From positions 1-64,000 of the forward strand of contig CAVTKZ010000004.1 of the NCBI GenBank assembly GCA_963735455.1: a stretch of 64,000 bases of DNA. The letters run 5' to 3'. The notes under the pieces were generated by a model. It did not search any database. It saw nothing but the letters and a program-made list of their open reading frames with translations, and was not told the DNA's origin. A program made the position numbers and the translations under genes. The number at the start of each line of letters is the position of its first letter. The stretch's first letter is position 1. Below are positions 10,628-19,245 of this stretch, in pieces. Source of the stretch: Palsa-1033 sp963735455 (GTDB lineage Bacteria; Chloroflexota; Limnocylindria; Limnocylindrales; CSP1-4).

Positions 10628-10959
10628 GCAAGGTCGAGCTAGAGACGGATGGTCACAGCGGGGCTAGGAGGGGAGTCGCGGGGGTCGCAGGGTCCCGGGG
10701 CACGAGCGGGGGCCGGCATCTGGGGGTATGTCGTCCTCAGCCGTCTACTGAGCTTGACACCGTTTCCCCGACTCCCGGGCCGACGTGGCGGTGCTCGTCG
10801 AAGTGTACCCAACCTGACCAAACCACGCCAATCGGTACCGGATCACTGCTCGCGGTCGGACGTAGTCCTTCGAGGCCGATATAGTCACCAGCGGCACCGG
10901 CCCTCGGTCGACAGGGGGAACACTGGAGAGGCCACGACCGGGAGCGCGCAAGAACGACG
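10628..10959. other. Divergent intergenic region; probable promoters, no gene
   Basis: About 330 bases separate the leftward secreted protein from the rightward glycan genes. It should carry promoters for both. No confident -35/-10 pair or operator was identified in the GC-rich sequence. Confidence 0.4.
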
Positions 10960-11817
10960 ATGCTACCGAGGCGGATCTGGGAGAGAACCTACGGCGACTT
11001 CCTGATGCCCTCACGCCTCCCCGTGTACCGGGATCTCCTGGAAACGGCCCTTCGTACCGGCTACACGATTCTGTCCATCGAGCAGTATTGGGGACTCATC
11101 CGTGCGGGCACAATCGATCCCGAAAGGCGGTATCTGATTCTCCGCAACGATGTCGATACTGGTCCACGGACGGCCGGCGCGATGTGGCGGATCGAGCACT
11201 CACTCGGGATCTCCGGCTCGTACTTTTTCCGCCTTTCCACGCTCGACCTGGATCTCATGAACGACATCGCGGCGGCCGGCGGCGAAGCGAGCTATCACTA
11301 CGAGGAACTCGCGACCGTAGCCAAGCGGCGCCATCTTCGATCCAGGTCAAGCGCCCTCGAGCACGTGTCGGAGGCCCAGGACCTTTTCCGAACCAATGTC
11401 GATCGACTCCGAGCACAAACTGGTCTGCCGATTCGAGTCGTGGCCTCACATGGCGACTTCGTAAACCGCAGGCTCGGGCTTACGAACTGGCTGATCCTCG
11501 ACGACCCGGCCTTCCGGGGCGAGGTCGGCATCGACCTCGAGACGTACGACCACGACTTCATGAATCACGTGACCAGTCGGCATGCTGACCTGACCCGTCC
11601 GCCTTACTGGACTCCAGCCGACCCGGCCGAGGCCATCGCTCGAAATGAGCGGGTGATCTACCTATTGGTTCACCCACGTAGCTGGCACGTGGAGCGGGCC
11701 CTGAACGCGCGCGACGACCTGGTCCGGATTCGCGAGGGCCTAATCTACGCTCTTCCTCGCCGGCTCAGTGCAGGATCCGTCGGTTCCAATTCGACCCCAC
11801 CCGGTCCTCGGGCCTAG
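10960..11817 (+). CDS. Polysaccharide-deacetylase-like (NodB-fold) protein
   Basis: 285 residues. YLILRNDVDTGPRTAGAM carries the conserved DVD-type motif 1 of NodB-fold proteins, and ASHGDFVNRRLGLTN supplies a later His. YYFRLSTL-like SYFFRLSTLDLDLMNDIAAA and GGEASYHYEEL fit the family's middle strands. LLVHPRSWHVERAL near the end matches the HP-xx-W motif of this subgroup. Such proteins occur in exopolysaccharide loci and are assumed to remove acyl groups from glycans or lipid-linked sugars. There is no signal peptide, so action at the cytoplasmic face is likely. ATG 10960 is used; ATG 11005 is an alternative. It lies directly upstream of a secreted beta-helix protein, probably in the same transcript. 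Confidence 0.65.
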   Translation: MLPRRIWERTYGDFLMPSRLPVYRDLLETALRTGYTILSIEQYWGLIRAGTIDPERRYLILRNDVDTGPRTAGAMWRIEHSLGISGSYFFRLSTLDLDLMNDIAAAGGEASYHYEELATVAKRRHLRSRSSALEHVSEAQDLFRTNVDRLRAQTGLPIRVVASHGDFVNRRLGLTNWLILDDPAFRGEVGIDLETYDHDFMNHVTSRHADLTRPPYWTPADPAEAIARNERVIYLLVHPRSWHVERALNARDDLVRIREGLIYALPRRLSAGSVGSNSTPPGPRA

Positions 11818-11827
11818 ACGGACGAGA

Positions 11828-12784
11828 ATGTCCCTACGGGTCCGTCAAGGGGTTGTCGCAGTGGTCGCCATCGCTGCTGGCCTTGTGTTATCCGTCTCAC
11901 TCAGCATCGGGTCAGTTGCCCCCCAAGCGGCCCCTGCGGCCAGCGTGCCCCCGCAGTCCCAGGGGCCGGGATCAAGTCTCTCCGAAGAGCCAAGCCCAAG
12001 CGGTCCGAAGATCGTCGTGTTCGGGCCCTCAGGCACACAGGCCCAGTTCGTGAGCCTGATGAACGACATGAGTGTCGACGTGATCGAGATGGCTGCGGGA
12101 ACCTATCGCGGCTGGCATGCCGATATCGTCGTCAACCGGGCGGCCCGTCCGCTCCTCGTCCGACCCGCCCCGGGAGCCGCCGTCGTCTGGGATGACACCG
12201 GCGGGACGAGCGGTGACTCACTGTTCGATGTCGGTTCGGAGGCATCTCAAAGCGTGGTGACGAATTACATCACCTTCGATCCGGCCGGGACTGGTGGCAG
12301 CTTCACGGTTCAGAACTATGCGCTCGGGCAAGTTGGCCTGATCGATACGTTCTGGGTCGACCACATCGCATTCAACGGCTTCCACACGAGCGGGATCACC
12401 GGACTCGCCGGCGGCCAGCTGAGCTGGACCGTGTACGTCTCGAGCGACGGTGTCCACTCCGGGAGCAACATCACGTTCGACGACTGGACCGTGGGTCCCT
12501 CGGCCAACCGGAACGTGGGCGGGCTCACGACCTACCACAACCCGAACGCCCACGGCGTGACCGCCCTGCGCTGGACGATCTCGGGGGCCTCCTCGGCGAT
12601 GGCCCTGTGGGGGACCGCCACCGGGATCGATATCGAGGATTGGACGATCAGCGGCTGCAACTATGCCGTCTCGACCGACGGGGTCGCCGCCGGGATCCTG
12701 AAGAACAACACCTCGACCGGCAGCACGAATTGGCCGATCATCCGACCGCCGATGGTCAATGCTCGCGAAAACTCCTGGCATTAA
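11828..12784 (+). CDS. Secreted right-handed beta-helix protein
   Basis: 318 residues from ATG 11828. A signal peptide or anchor (VVAVVAIAAGLVLSVSLSIG) is followed by a low-complexity Ala/Pro/Ser stretch to about residue 60. Then come repeating short strands typical of parallel beta-helix (pectate-lyase-like) proteins: VIEMAAGTYRGWHADIVVNR, RPLLVRPAPGAAVVWDD, NYITFDPAGTGGSFTVQNY, WVDHIAFNGFHTSGITG, ALRWTISGASSAMALWG, IDIEDWTISGCNYAV. The AGTYR-W start is the usual first coil. It is probably extracellular and binds or cleaves the polysaccharide made by the surrounding genes. No catalytic residues could be assigned. It ends 45 bases from the convergent prmC-like gene. Confidence 0.6.
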   Translation: MSLRVRQGVVAVVAIAAGLVLSVSLSIGSVAPQAAPAASVPPQSQGPGSSLSEEPSPSGPKIVVFGPSGTQAQFVSLMNDMSVDVIEMAAGTYRGWHADIVVNRAARPLLVRPAPGAAVVWDDTGGTSGDSLFDVGSEASQSVVTNYITFDPAGTGGSFTVQNYALGQVGLIDTFWVDHIAFNGFHTSGITGLAGGQLSWTVYVSSDGVHSGSNITFDDWTVGPSANRNVGGLTTYHNPNAHGVTALRWTISGASSAMALWGTATGIDIEDWTISGCNYAVSTDGVAAGILKNNTSTGSTNWPIIRPPMVNARENSWH

Positions 12785-12829
12785 GAGAACCGGAGCGGGC
12801 ACGCAGCCTTGTCGTCGAGATCGGGGAGC

Positions 12830-13780
12830 TCACGTCACAGCTCTGGCCAGCAGGGCACGCGTCTGCCCGGCGGCGTCGGCGACCGGCTCGACGTCGCTGT
12901 ACTGGCCCGAACCCAGGAGCCGCTTCTCGACTGATGGACCCTGGCCGAGGCCGACCTCGAACGCCAGCCAGCCACCCGGTCGCAGCAGCCGCGGCGCTTC
13001 GCTGATCAGTCGCTGGAGGATCCGAATTCCGAGCGGTCCGCCGTCGAAGGCGAGGGCCGGTTCGTGGCCGACGATCTCGTCGGGCATGGCTGCCATCCGG
13101 CCAGTCGAGATATAGGGCGGATTGCAGGTGAGCAGGTCCACCCGCCCCCGCAGCTCGTCGGTGTCGAACGGCTCGAGGAGGTCGCCCACCCGCAGGCTGA
13201 CCTGCGCACCGACGCCGACATGCGTCATGTTCCGACGGGCCAGTTCGACGGCCTCGCTCGACAGGTCCGAGGCGTAGACCTCGGCCCGCGGTTCGGCCAG
13301 CGCGAGCGCGGCGGCCAGGTTCCCGCAACCGGTACACACGTCCACCACGACGATCCGCGAGTTCGCCTCGGCCAGGCGCTGCAGGAGCGAGACGGCGGCC
13401 CGGCCCAGCAGCTCTGTCTCGCGACGCGGGATCAGGGCCTCAGGTCCGGCGAGCATCTCGATGTCCAGGAATGACTGGCGCCCGGTCAGGTGAGCGAGGG
13501 GGGTCCCGCCAAGGCGTTGCCGGACCAGGCTCCCGAGCTGCTCCCCTTGCCGGGCATCCAAGGGCGGTAGGGGGGCGCTCGCCGCCCGCTGAACCGACAT
13601 CGGCTGGTCGGCCGCGAGCAACCACAGCGCCCGGAGCGTTGCGTCGACCGTCTCTTCGGGCTTGTCGGGGAGACCTTCAAGGCCATCCTCGATCTCGGCC
13701 GACAGCCTCTTGAACAGGCGGGCGTCGGCCGGTCCGAGCTGCCCTGACGCTGCAGGCTGCGATCCGGGCAGGCCGGCCAC
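12830..13780 (-). CDS. prmC: PrmC/HemK-like N5-glutamine methyltransferase
   Basis: About 316 residues from GTG 13780, which begins three bases after the nadE-like stop, so the two are probably translationally coupled. RLGGTPLAHLTGRQSF and LIPRRETELLGRA match the PrmC hallmark (R-GxPL-Y-TG, IPRpETE). VVDVCTGCGNLAAALAL is the SAM-binding motif I, and LLTCNPPYIS is the catalytic NPPY. PrmC methylates the GGQ glutamine of release factors. Here it is the last gene of a ligase-carrier-amide ligase cassette inside a glycan locus, which is unusual. It may act on release factor or be recruited to a small-molecule amide. The N-terminal 100 residues are more divergent than the catalytic domain. Confidence 0.7.
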   Translation of the reverse strand: MAGLPGSQPAASGQLGPADARLFKRLSAEIEDGLEGLPDKPEETVDATLRALWLLAADQPMSVQRAASAPLPPLDARQGEQLGSLVRQRLGGTPLAHLTGRQSFLDIEMLAGPEALIPRRETELLGRAAVSLLQRLAEANSRIVVVDVCTGCGNLAAALALAEPRAEVYASDLSSEAVELARRNMTHVGVGAQVSLRVGDLLEPFDTDELRGRVDLLTCNPPYISTGRMAAMPDEIVGHEPALAFDGGPLGIRILQRLISEAPRLLRPGGWLAFEVGLGQGPSVEKRLLGSGQYSDVEPVADAAGQTRALLARAVT

Positions 13781-13782
13781 GA

Positions 13783-14802
13783 TCAGCCGCTGACCTCGGT
13801 GACCGGCTCGACCAGCAGCGGGCGGGCATGCTGGTAGTGGGTCGTGCGTCGCTTGGCCTCGATGTCCGTGAACACGATCTGAGCGTGCTCCTCGGTCATT
13901 CCCAGGGCCGCAGCGAGCTCGCTCGCTGATCGGCCGTGGTTGTGGGCCCACAGGGCGAGGTCCATCTGGTCGTAGGGCAGCGCGAAATAGAACTCGTCCT
14001 GGCCCTGGACCAGGCTGTAGGTGTCGGTCGTCGGCAGGGCCGCGCAGACGTCCTCGGGCAGCTCGAGGTACTTCGCCAGGGCATAGACCTGGGTCTTGAA
14101 CAGGTGGGCGATCGGCTTCAGGTCCGCGGCGCCGTCGCCGTTCTTGACGAAGAAGCCCTGGTCGTATTCGAGGCGGTTGGGCGTGCCGATCACGGCGTAG
14201 TTCAACCGGTCGGCGTGGTAGTACTCGAGCGTCTTCCGGACCCGCTGCTTGAAGCTGGTCGCAGCGACGACCTGGAGGTATTCCCGGAGGGGCAGGCGGG
14301 CCTCACTGCGCCGGCCGTCCGGCGACTCCACGATCAGCTTGAAGAAGTTGATCCCGCCGGTGCGGCCGCCGGCGATGGCGACCTTGCACTTCCAGTCCTG
14401 GGCGTAGTCCGGGAAGATCGCCCGGATCGCGTCGTCGCGCAGGCGGTAGCAGCCGATCGCCTCGAGCGTCGGCGAGATGTTGAACAGCTCGTGCGGCAGC
14501 CCCAGGTGCTCGGCGACCTCCTCGCCCAGGTCCGAGGCGGCGTCCTTGGAATCCCGCTCCGGGAGCAGCAGCCCGTAGACCTTCCGCGGACCAAAGGCTC
14601 GCACGGCCAGAGCGGCACAGACGGAGCTGTCGACCCCGCCCGACATGGCCACGACGACGCCGCGCCGGTGGAGGGTCGTCGAGACCTCCTGGACCATCCA
14701 GGCACAGATCCGCTCGACCTCGGCGGCGACATCCAGCTCGAGGACCTGCGGCCCCAACAGTGCGGCGGCCGGCTTCGCCAGCCGCTCGGACGTGGCGCTC
14801 AC
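13783..14802 (-). CDS. nadE: NAD+ synthase-like ATP-dependent amide ligase
   Basis: 339 residues, the ammonia-dependent NadE domain without a nitrilase-type glutaminase. The ATP pyrophosphatase P-loop SGGVDSS (in VVAMSGGVDSSVCAALAV) and the NAD-synthase signatures IGTPNRLEYDQGFFVKNGDG and FKTQVYALAKYLELPE are present, followed by TTDTYSLVQGQDEFYFALPY. NadE adenylates a carboxylate and amidates it with ammonia, normally on deamido-NAD. The ATG overlaps the ACP stop by four bases and the gene is followed directly by the PrmC-like gene. Embedding with an acyl carrier protein and AMP ligase suggests a role in amidating a carrier- or glycan-linked carboxylate, but housekeeping NAD synthesis is equally allowed by the motifs. 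Confidence 0.75.
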   Translation of the reverse strand: MSATSERLAKPAAALLGPQVLELDVAAEVERICAWMVQEVSTTLHRRGVVVAMSGGVDSSVCAALAVRAFGPRKVYGLLLPERDSKDAASDLGEEVAEHLGLPHELFNISPTLEAIGCYRLRDDAIRAIFPDYAQDWKCKVAIAGGRTGGINFFKLIVESPDGRRSEARLPLREYLQVVAATSFKQRVRKTLEYYHADRLNYAVIGTPNRLEYDQGFFVKNGDGAADLKPIAHLFKTQVYALAKYLELPEDVCAALPTTDTYSLVQGQDEFYFALPYDQMDLALWAHNHGRSASELAAALGMTEEHAQIVFTDIEAKRRTTHYQHARPLLVEPVTEVSG

Positions 14803-15050
14803 GCGCCGAGCTTGTCGGTCAGGTAGGCCTGCAGATGGTCGAGGCTGTCCAGGTTCTCGGGCACCATCTCGTCATCGGCGACGACGACGCCCCAGGTGTC
14901 CTCCAGGAACATCACCAGCTCCAGGAACCCGGTCGAGTCGATGATCCGGCGGTCCATGAACGAGTCCGAATCGGCAAAGGCCGGACCGTTCTGGCCGATG
15001 ATGTAGTTGTCGTCGATGAACTTGCGCAGGTCTGCTTTGTAGTCCCGCAT
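14799..15050 (-). CDS. Acyl carrier protein
   Basis: 83 residues. IIDSTGFLELVMFLEDTWGV holds the phosphopantetheine attachment Ser in a DST-GF context, and VPENLDSLDHLQAYL is the typical third-to-fourth helix. The small acidic four-helix fold is the usual carrier size. It sits between the AMP ligase (30 bases upstream) and the NadE-like gene (four-base overlap), so the three are surely co-translated. The ligase likely charges this carrier with an acyl or aminoacyl group for transfer to the surface glycan. The substrate is unknown. Confidence 0.85.
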   Translation of the reverse strand: MRDYKADLRKFIDDNYIIGQNGPAFADSDSFMDRRIIDSTGFLELVMFLEDTWGVVVADDEMVPENLDSLDHLQAYLTDKLGA

Positions 15051-15080
15051 CCGTGCTCGAATCCTCCCCAGGCCCCGCGC

Positions 15081-16605
15081 TCAGGCGAGGCCGGTCTTCT
15101 TGATCTTGCCGGTCCCGGTCTTGGGCAAGGACTCGACAAACTCGACGTACTTCGGTGCCATGAAGCTCTCCAGGCGCGCCAGGCAGTGGCGGATCACCTC
15201 GCGCTCGGTCAGCTGCACGCCGGGCGACAGGGTGACAAACGCCTTGATCGCCTGCCCCAGGACGTCATCGGGGACTCCGATCACCGCAACCTCGTAGACG
15301 CCTTCGAGAGACGAGATCGCGTTCTCCACTTCGCGAGGGCTGACCTTCTCTCCACGGCTCTTGATGATGTCATCGCGCCGCGCCACAAAGTACAGCCATC
15401 CGTCGGAGTCGGTACGGAACAGATCGCCCGAGTAGAGGACCATCTCGCCCGGGATCGGCCCCGGCTTGAGGCGAGCCGCTGTCTCGTCGGGCTTCTCCCA
15501 GTAGCCGCGCATCACGTTGCTGCCCCGGATCACGAGCTCGCCAGTGGCGCCGTTCGGCAGCCGCCGGCCCTCGTCGTCGACCAGCCAGACCTCCTCGTTG
15601 GGCATCCCCCGGCCGACGCTGGTCGGCCGGATGTCGAGCTGCTCGGGCGGCAGGTAGGTGACCCGCTTGCACTCGGTCAGGCCGTACATCGAGAAGAGCT
15701 GGGCCTGCGGGAACAGCTCGCGCAGGCGCCGGATGTGGGTCTCCGAGAGGGCCGCCGCCGTGTTCGTGATCATCCGCAGCGAACCGAGGTCGTAGGCGGC
15801 CAGGTTGCCGTAGGCCATGAGCATCGAGAACATCGTCGGTACCCCGGGGAACACGGTCGCTCGCTGCCTGACCATCGAATTGAGCACTTCGACGGGAAAC
15901 GAGAAGTTGCGTTCGAGGACCACGCAGGCGCCCACCCGGAAGGCCATCAGGACCTGGTACAGCCCGTAGTCGAAGGACAGCGGCAGCGCGCACATGATCA
16001 CGTCGGTCTCGCCCAGCCCCAGGTACGTGCTCACCGATCGAGCCGCGCTGACCATGTTGAGGTGGCTGAGCATGACGCCCTTGGGCAGGCCCGTGGAGCC
16101 CGAGGTGTAGATGATCGCGGCGAGGTCCTGGTCGATCGTGTCCGGCTCGCGCGCGGCGGCTCCTTCGCGCGGCCAGGGCCGGCTCGCGGGCTGACCTTCG
16201 AGCGACGGCTCAGCCGCGCCCGCGACGAGCACGCATCCGACGCTCGGGCTGGAGCTCACCGCCGGTCCCCAGACAAAGCTCAGCGAGTCATGGGTCAGCA
16301 GCGCGCTCGCCCGCGCATCCCTGAGCATGTAGCCGAGCTTGTCCTCCTTGGTCGATGGATTGATCGGCATGAACACCGCGCCGAGGGTCAGGCTGGCGAG
16401 CACTCCGGCGACCAGCTCCAATGCCGTTGTCGAGGAACAGTGCGACCCGGTCGCCGCGCACGACGCCGGCCGCCCGGAGGGCTGCGGCAACGGCCTGGGC
16501 GAGGCGCCGGACATCGGCGTACGTGTAGCGCTGCGGACCGCAGACGAGCGCCTGGCGGTCCGGGTCGCGCTCCGCCCAGCCCTCAAAGTCGTCCTGTAGC
16601 AGCAT
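15081..16605 (-). CDS. AMP-forming acyl-CoA/ACP ligase, one frameshift
   Basis: About 508 residues once a one-base insertion near 16,425 is corrected. The N-terminus (MLLQDDFEGWAERDPDRQAL to RVALFLDNGI) lies in one frame and ELVAGVLASLTLGAVFMPIN onward in the next; removing one G from attggagc joins them. All ANL motifs are present: IIYTSGSTGLPKGVMLSH (ATP loop), FSMYGLTECKRVTYLP, LYSGDLFRTDSDGWLYF, ARRDDIIKSRGEKVSPREVE and the catalytic Lys in KTGTGKIKKTGLA. It resembles ligases associated with exosortase/exopolysaccharide clusters. Its position directly before the acyl carrier protein argues that it loads that carrier. The start at 16605 is preceded by a divergent promoter region shared with the flippase. 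Confidence 0.8.
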
Positions 16606-16795
16606 TCCCGCCCTCGAAGTCAGCACAGCGCCCGACACCAGTGAAGGCACCGGACGCACGATTTCGGTCGACCCGCAGCATAGACGACGTCCATCGACGG
16701 GCGTGCCGTGTCAGGTTGTCTACTGCGGTGCCACAAGACACCTGAGAGTTGGATGAGCCAGGGCCCTTTCGTCATGGTTCGCGGCGACTGATACC
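16606..16795. promoter_or_regulatory. Divergent promoter region between acyl ligase and flippase
   Basis: 190 bases lie between two divergent genes, so promoters for both transcripts are expected here. No clear operator or sigma-factor consensus was identified. Confidence 0.35.
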
Positions 16796-18120
16796 GTGCG
16801 CAGAATGCAATTCATGCGGATTCCTGACCTCTGGCGCCGCATGCTGCCCCAAGGCGAGCTCAAGCAAGGGGTCGTCACGCTCGTCGGTGCGGCGACGATC
16901 GGCCAGGCCATCGTCGTGATCAGCGCGCCGATGATCACCCGACTCTATTCACCCACCGACGTCGGCTCGTACTCGGTCGCCAGCGCGGTCCTGTCGGTCC
17001 TCGTCGTGGTCACTTGCCTGCGCTACGAATGGGCGATCCCCCTCCCGGAATCGGACGTCGCGGCGGCCAATGTGCTGGTCCTGTGCATCCTGGTGGCCTT
17101 CGCCACGAGCCTCATCGCGGCCTTGCGCTGCTTGTTCTGGGGCGCTCGCTGCTGACCTTGCTTGGCGCTCCGACCTGGCGCCTGGGCGGTCCTGATTGCT
17201 GTTGGCCAATTCGGGGCCGGGGTGGTGCTCGCCCTCCCGGCTGGGCCATTCGGACCAAGCATTTCACGGATATCGGGATCAATCGACTCACCCAGAGCGC
17301 CAGCCTCGTCGTGGTTCAGGTGGCTCTTGGGATCCTCCGCCTCGGCCCGGTCGGCATGCTCCTCGGGTCGGTCGATCGGCAATCAGGCCGGGTTCATCCG
17401 CCTCGCCCGGGTTGCCTGGAGCACGCATGCAGCCGTCTTCAGGGCCGATCACCTGGGCCGGGATCAGGTACGCCGCCCGGCGGTATCAGCGCTTTCCGAT
17501 CTTCTCGAGTGGATCGGCGCTGATGAACACACTCGGTGAGCAGGCGCCCCTGCTGCTGCTGGTGGGCATCTACGGTGCGGCGGTCGGGCGGCCAGTTTGC
17601 CTTGGCAGTCCGGATCGGTGCCCTGCCGGTTACGCTCGTGGCCGCGGCCGTGTCGCAGGTCTTCGTGGCGGAGACTGCACGGCTCGCCCGTGACCAACCG
17701 TCGGAGATGCGGGTGATGTTCGGGCGGACGACGCGGATCCTCGCGCTCGCGTCCGCAGGCCCGTTCCTGCTGATGGCGATTCTTGCGCCGATCCTCGCCG
17801 GGCTGATCTTCGGCGAGGCCTGGCAGGACGCCGGCCTGTACGTGGCGATCCTGGCCCCGATGTTCTACCTCCAGCTCGTGACCAGCCCGACCGGCGGGAC
17901 CCTCGACGTGCTCGAACGCCAGGACCTCCATCTCGTGCGCGAGGTCCTGCGGCTTGTCTTCGTTGGAGCCGCCGCCGTGATCTCGGTCGCGATCCATGCC
18001 TCGCCAGTGCTCGCCGTTGCCATCTTCGGCGTGGCCGGCTGCTTCACCTACATCACCTATGGCCTCACGTCGTGGCGGGCGATCACGAGCCATGGGTCGC
18101 GTCTCAAGCGTCCGGAATGA
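16796..18120 (+). CDS. Wzx-type oligosaccharide flippase, multiple frameshifts
   Basis: GTG 16796 (or ATG 16805). The N-terminus is typical of MATE/Wzx lipid-linked oligosaccharide flippases (GVVTLVGAATIGQAIVVISA, APMITRLYSPTDVGSYSVAS, LRYEWAIPLPESDVAAANVL). After about 17,150 the frame breaks several times (17,150, 17,240, 17,380, 17,470, 17,590), with fragments FTDIGINRLTQSASLVVVQV, GFIRLARVAW and RYQRFPIFSSGSALMNTLGE in different frames. The last helices are again continuous to TGA 18118-18120 (QVFVAETARLARDQPSEM, LAPMFYLQLVTSPTGGTLDV). Corrected, it would be about 440 residues with 12 or so membrane helices. It moves the glycan repeat unit across the membrane. The indels look like sequencing error because protein similarity persists across frames. 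Confidence 0.7.
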
Positions 18121-18238
18121 AACGCTTCGGAGGCGCAGCCGCTTCGAGACGTGGGATGATGCCCGCCCAGAGAGAGGGAGTGGGACAGATTGCCGTGGAC
18201 CTTGACCGGGCCGGACGGCCGCGGGCTGGGCTTCGCCC

Positions 18239-19231
18239 ATGACGCTCGATGATCGCGTGACATCAGCGAGCGGGACTCGGGCGAACCCGTCCGCAGGCGA
18301 GCGCCCCCGGATCCAGTGGCCGGCTGGCAAGGATTTCGCGTTCACCATCTTCGACGACACTGACAGCGCCACGGTTGAGCTCGTCCGCCCCGTCTATGAC
18401 GTCCTGGACAACCTCGGGTTGCGCACCACGAAATCGGTCTGGCCGTTGCGCGGAGAGGGCTCGCCGGCCTTCAGCGGGTCCACCTGTGAAGACCCGGAGT
18501 ACCTGGCCTGGACCCTGGGCCTGCAGGCCCGCGGCTTCGAGATCGGTTACCACGGCGCCACCTTCGTCACCTCGCCCCGTGAGCGAGTGATTGCGGCGAT
18601 CGAACGGTTCAATGACCTGTACGGCCACTACCCGTACTCGATGGCCAACCACCTGGCCTGCGGCGAGTCCATCTATTGGGGCGCCGACCGCGTAACAGGA
18701 CTGAATCGGCTGGTCTACAACCTGCTCACCCGTTTCCGGGGCAGCGGCCGGTTCCGTGGCCATCGTGAAGGGGATCCCCTGTTCTGGGGCGACATTTGCG
18801 AGGAGAAGATCCGCTACGTTCGGAACTTCACGTTCAGGGGCATTGACACCCTCGCGGCGTGTCCGATGATGCCGTACCACGATCCCGCGCGACCGTATGT
18901 CCGGAGCTGGTTCGCGTCATCCGAGGGACGCAACGTGGACGCGTTCAATCTCCTACTTTCCGAGGCGAACATCGACAAGCTTGAGGCTGGTGGTGGAGCG
19001 TGCATCGTGTACACCCACCTGGCATCAGGCTTCGCCGAGGGCGGCCAGGTCAACCCCCGCTTTCAATCGCTGATTGAGCGCCTGGCCCGCAAGAACGGCT
19101 GGTACGTGCCCGTCACGACCTTGCTCGACTTCCTTTCCGCGCAGCATGGACCGACCGTGATCACACCTCGGCAGCGTCAGCAGCTCGAACGTAGATGGCT
19201 GTTGAGCAAGCTCACAGTCGGCCCGAGCTAG
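18239..19231 (+). CDS. NodB-fold polysaccharide-deacetylase-like protein
   Basis: 330 residues. FAFTIFDDTDSATVELVRPV is the motif-1 strand with the acidic pair, and GFEIGYHGATFVTSPRERVI carries the His of motif 2. The later motif MPYHDPARPYV and IVYTHLASGFAEGG complete the usual barrel, which ends NGWYVPVTTLLDFLS. This family is frequent in glycan loci of Chloroflexota and Proteobacteria, often beside asparagine-synthase-like and GNAT/FemAB-like genes as here. There is no signal peptide, so a cytoplasmic or lipid-linked substrate is likely. It is followed after 14 bases by the next gene, so the two form an operon. Confidence 0.65.
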   Translation: MTLDDRVTSASGTRANPSAGERPRIQWPAGKDFAFTIFDDTDSATVELVRPVYDVLDNLGLRTTKSVWPLRGEGSPAFSGSTCEDPEYLAWTLGLQARGFEIGYHGATFVTSPRERVIAAIERFNDLYGHYPYSMANHLACGESIYWGADRVTGLNRLVYNLLTRFRGSGRFRGHREGDPLFWGDICEEKIRYVRNFTFRGIDTLAACPMMPYHDPARPYVRSWFASSEGRNVDAFNLLLSEANIDKLEAGGGACIVYTHLASGFAEGGQVNPRFQSLIERLARKNGWYVPVTTLLDFLSAQHGPTVITPRQRQQLERRWLLSKLTVGPS

Positions 19232-19245
19232 CAGCCTCCCAAGCG

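Noticed and set aside
14760..16745. Open frame of 661 codons on the plus strand
   Set aside because: It lies opposite the acyl carrier protein and AMP ligase, which have all their family motifs.
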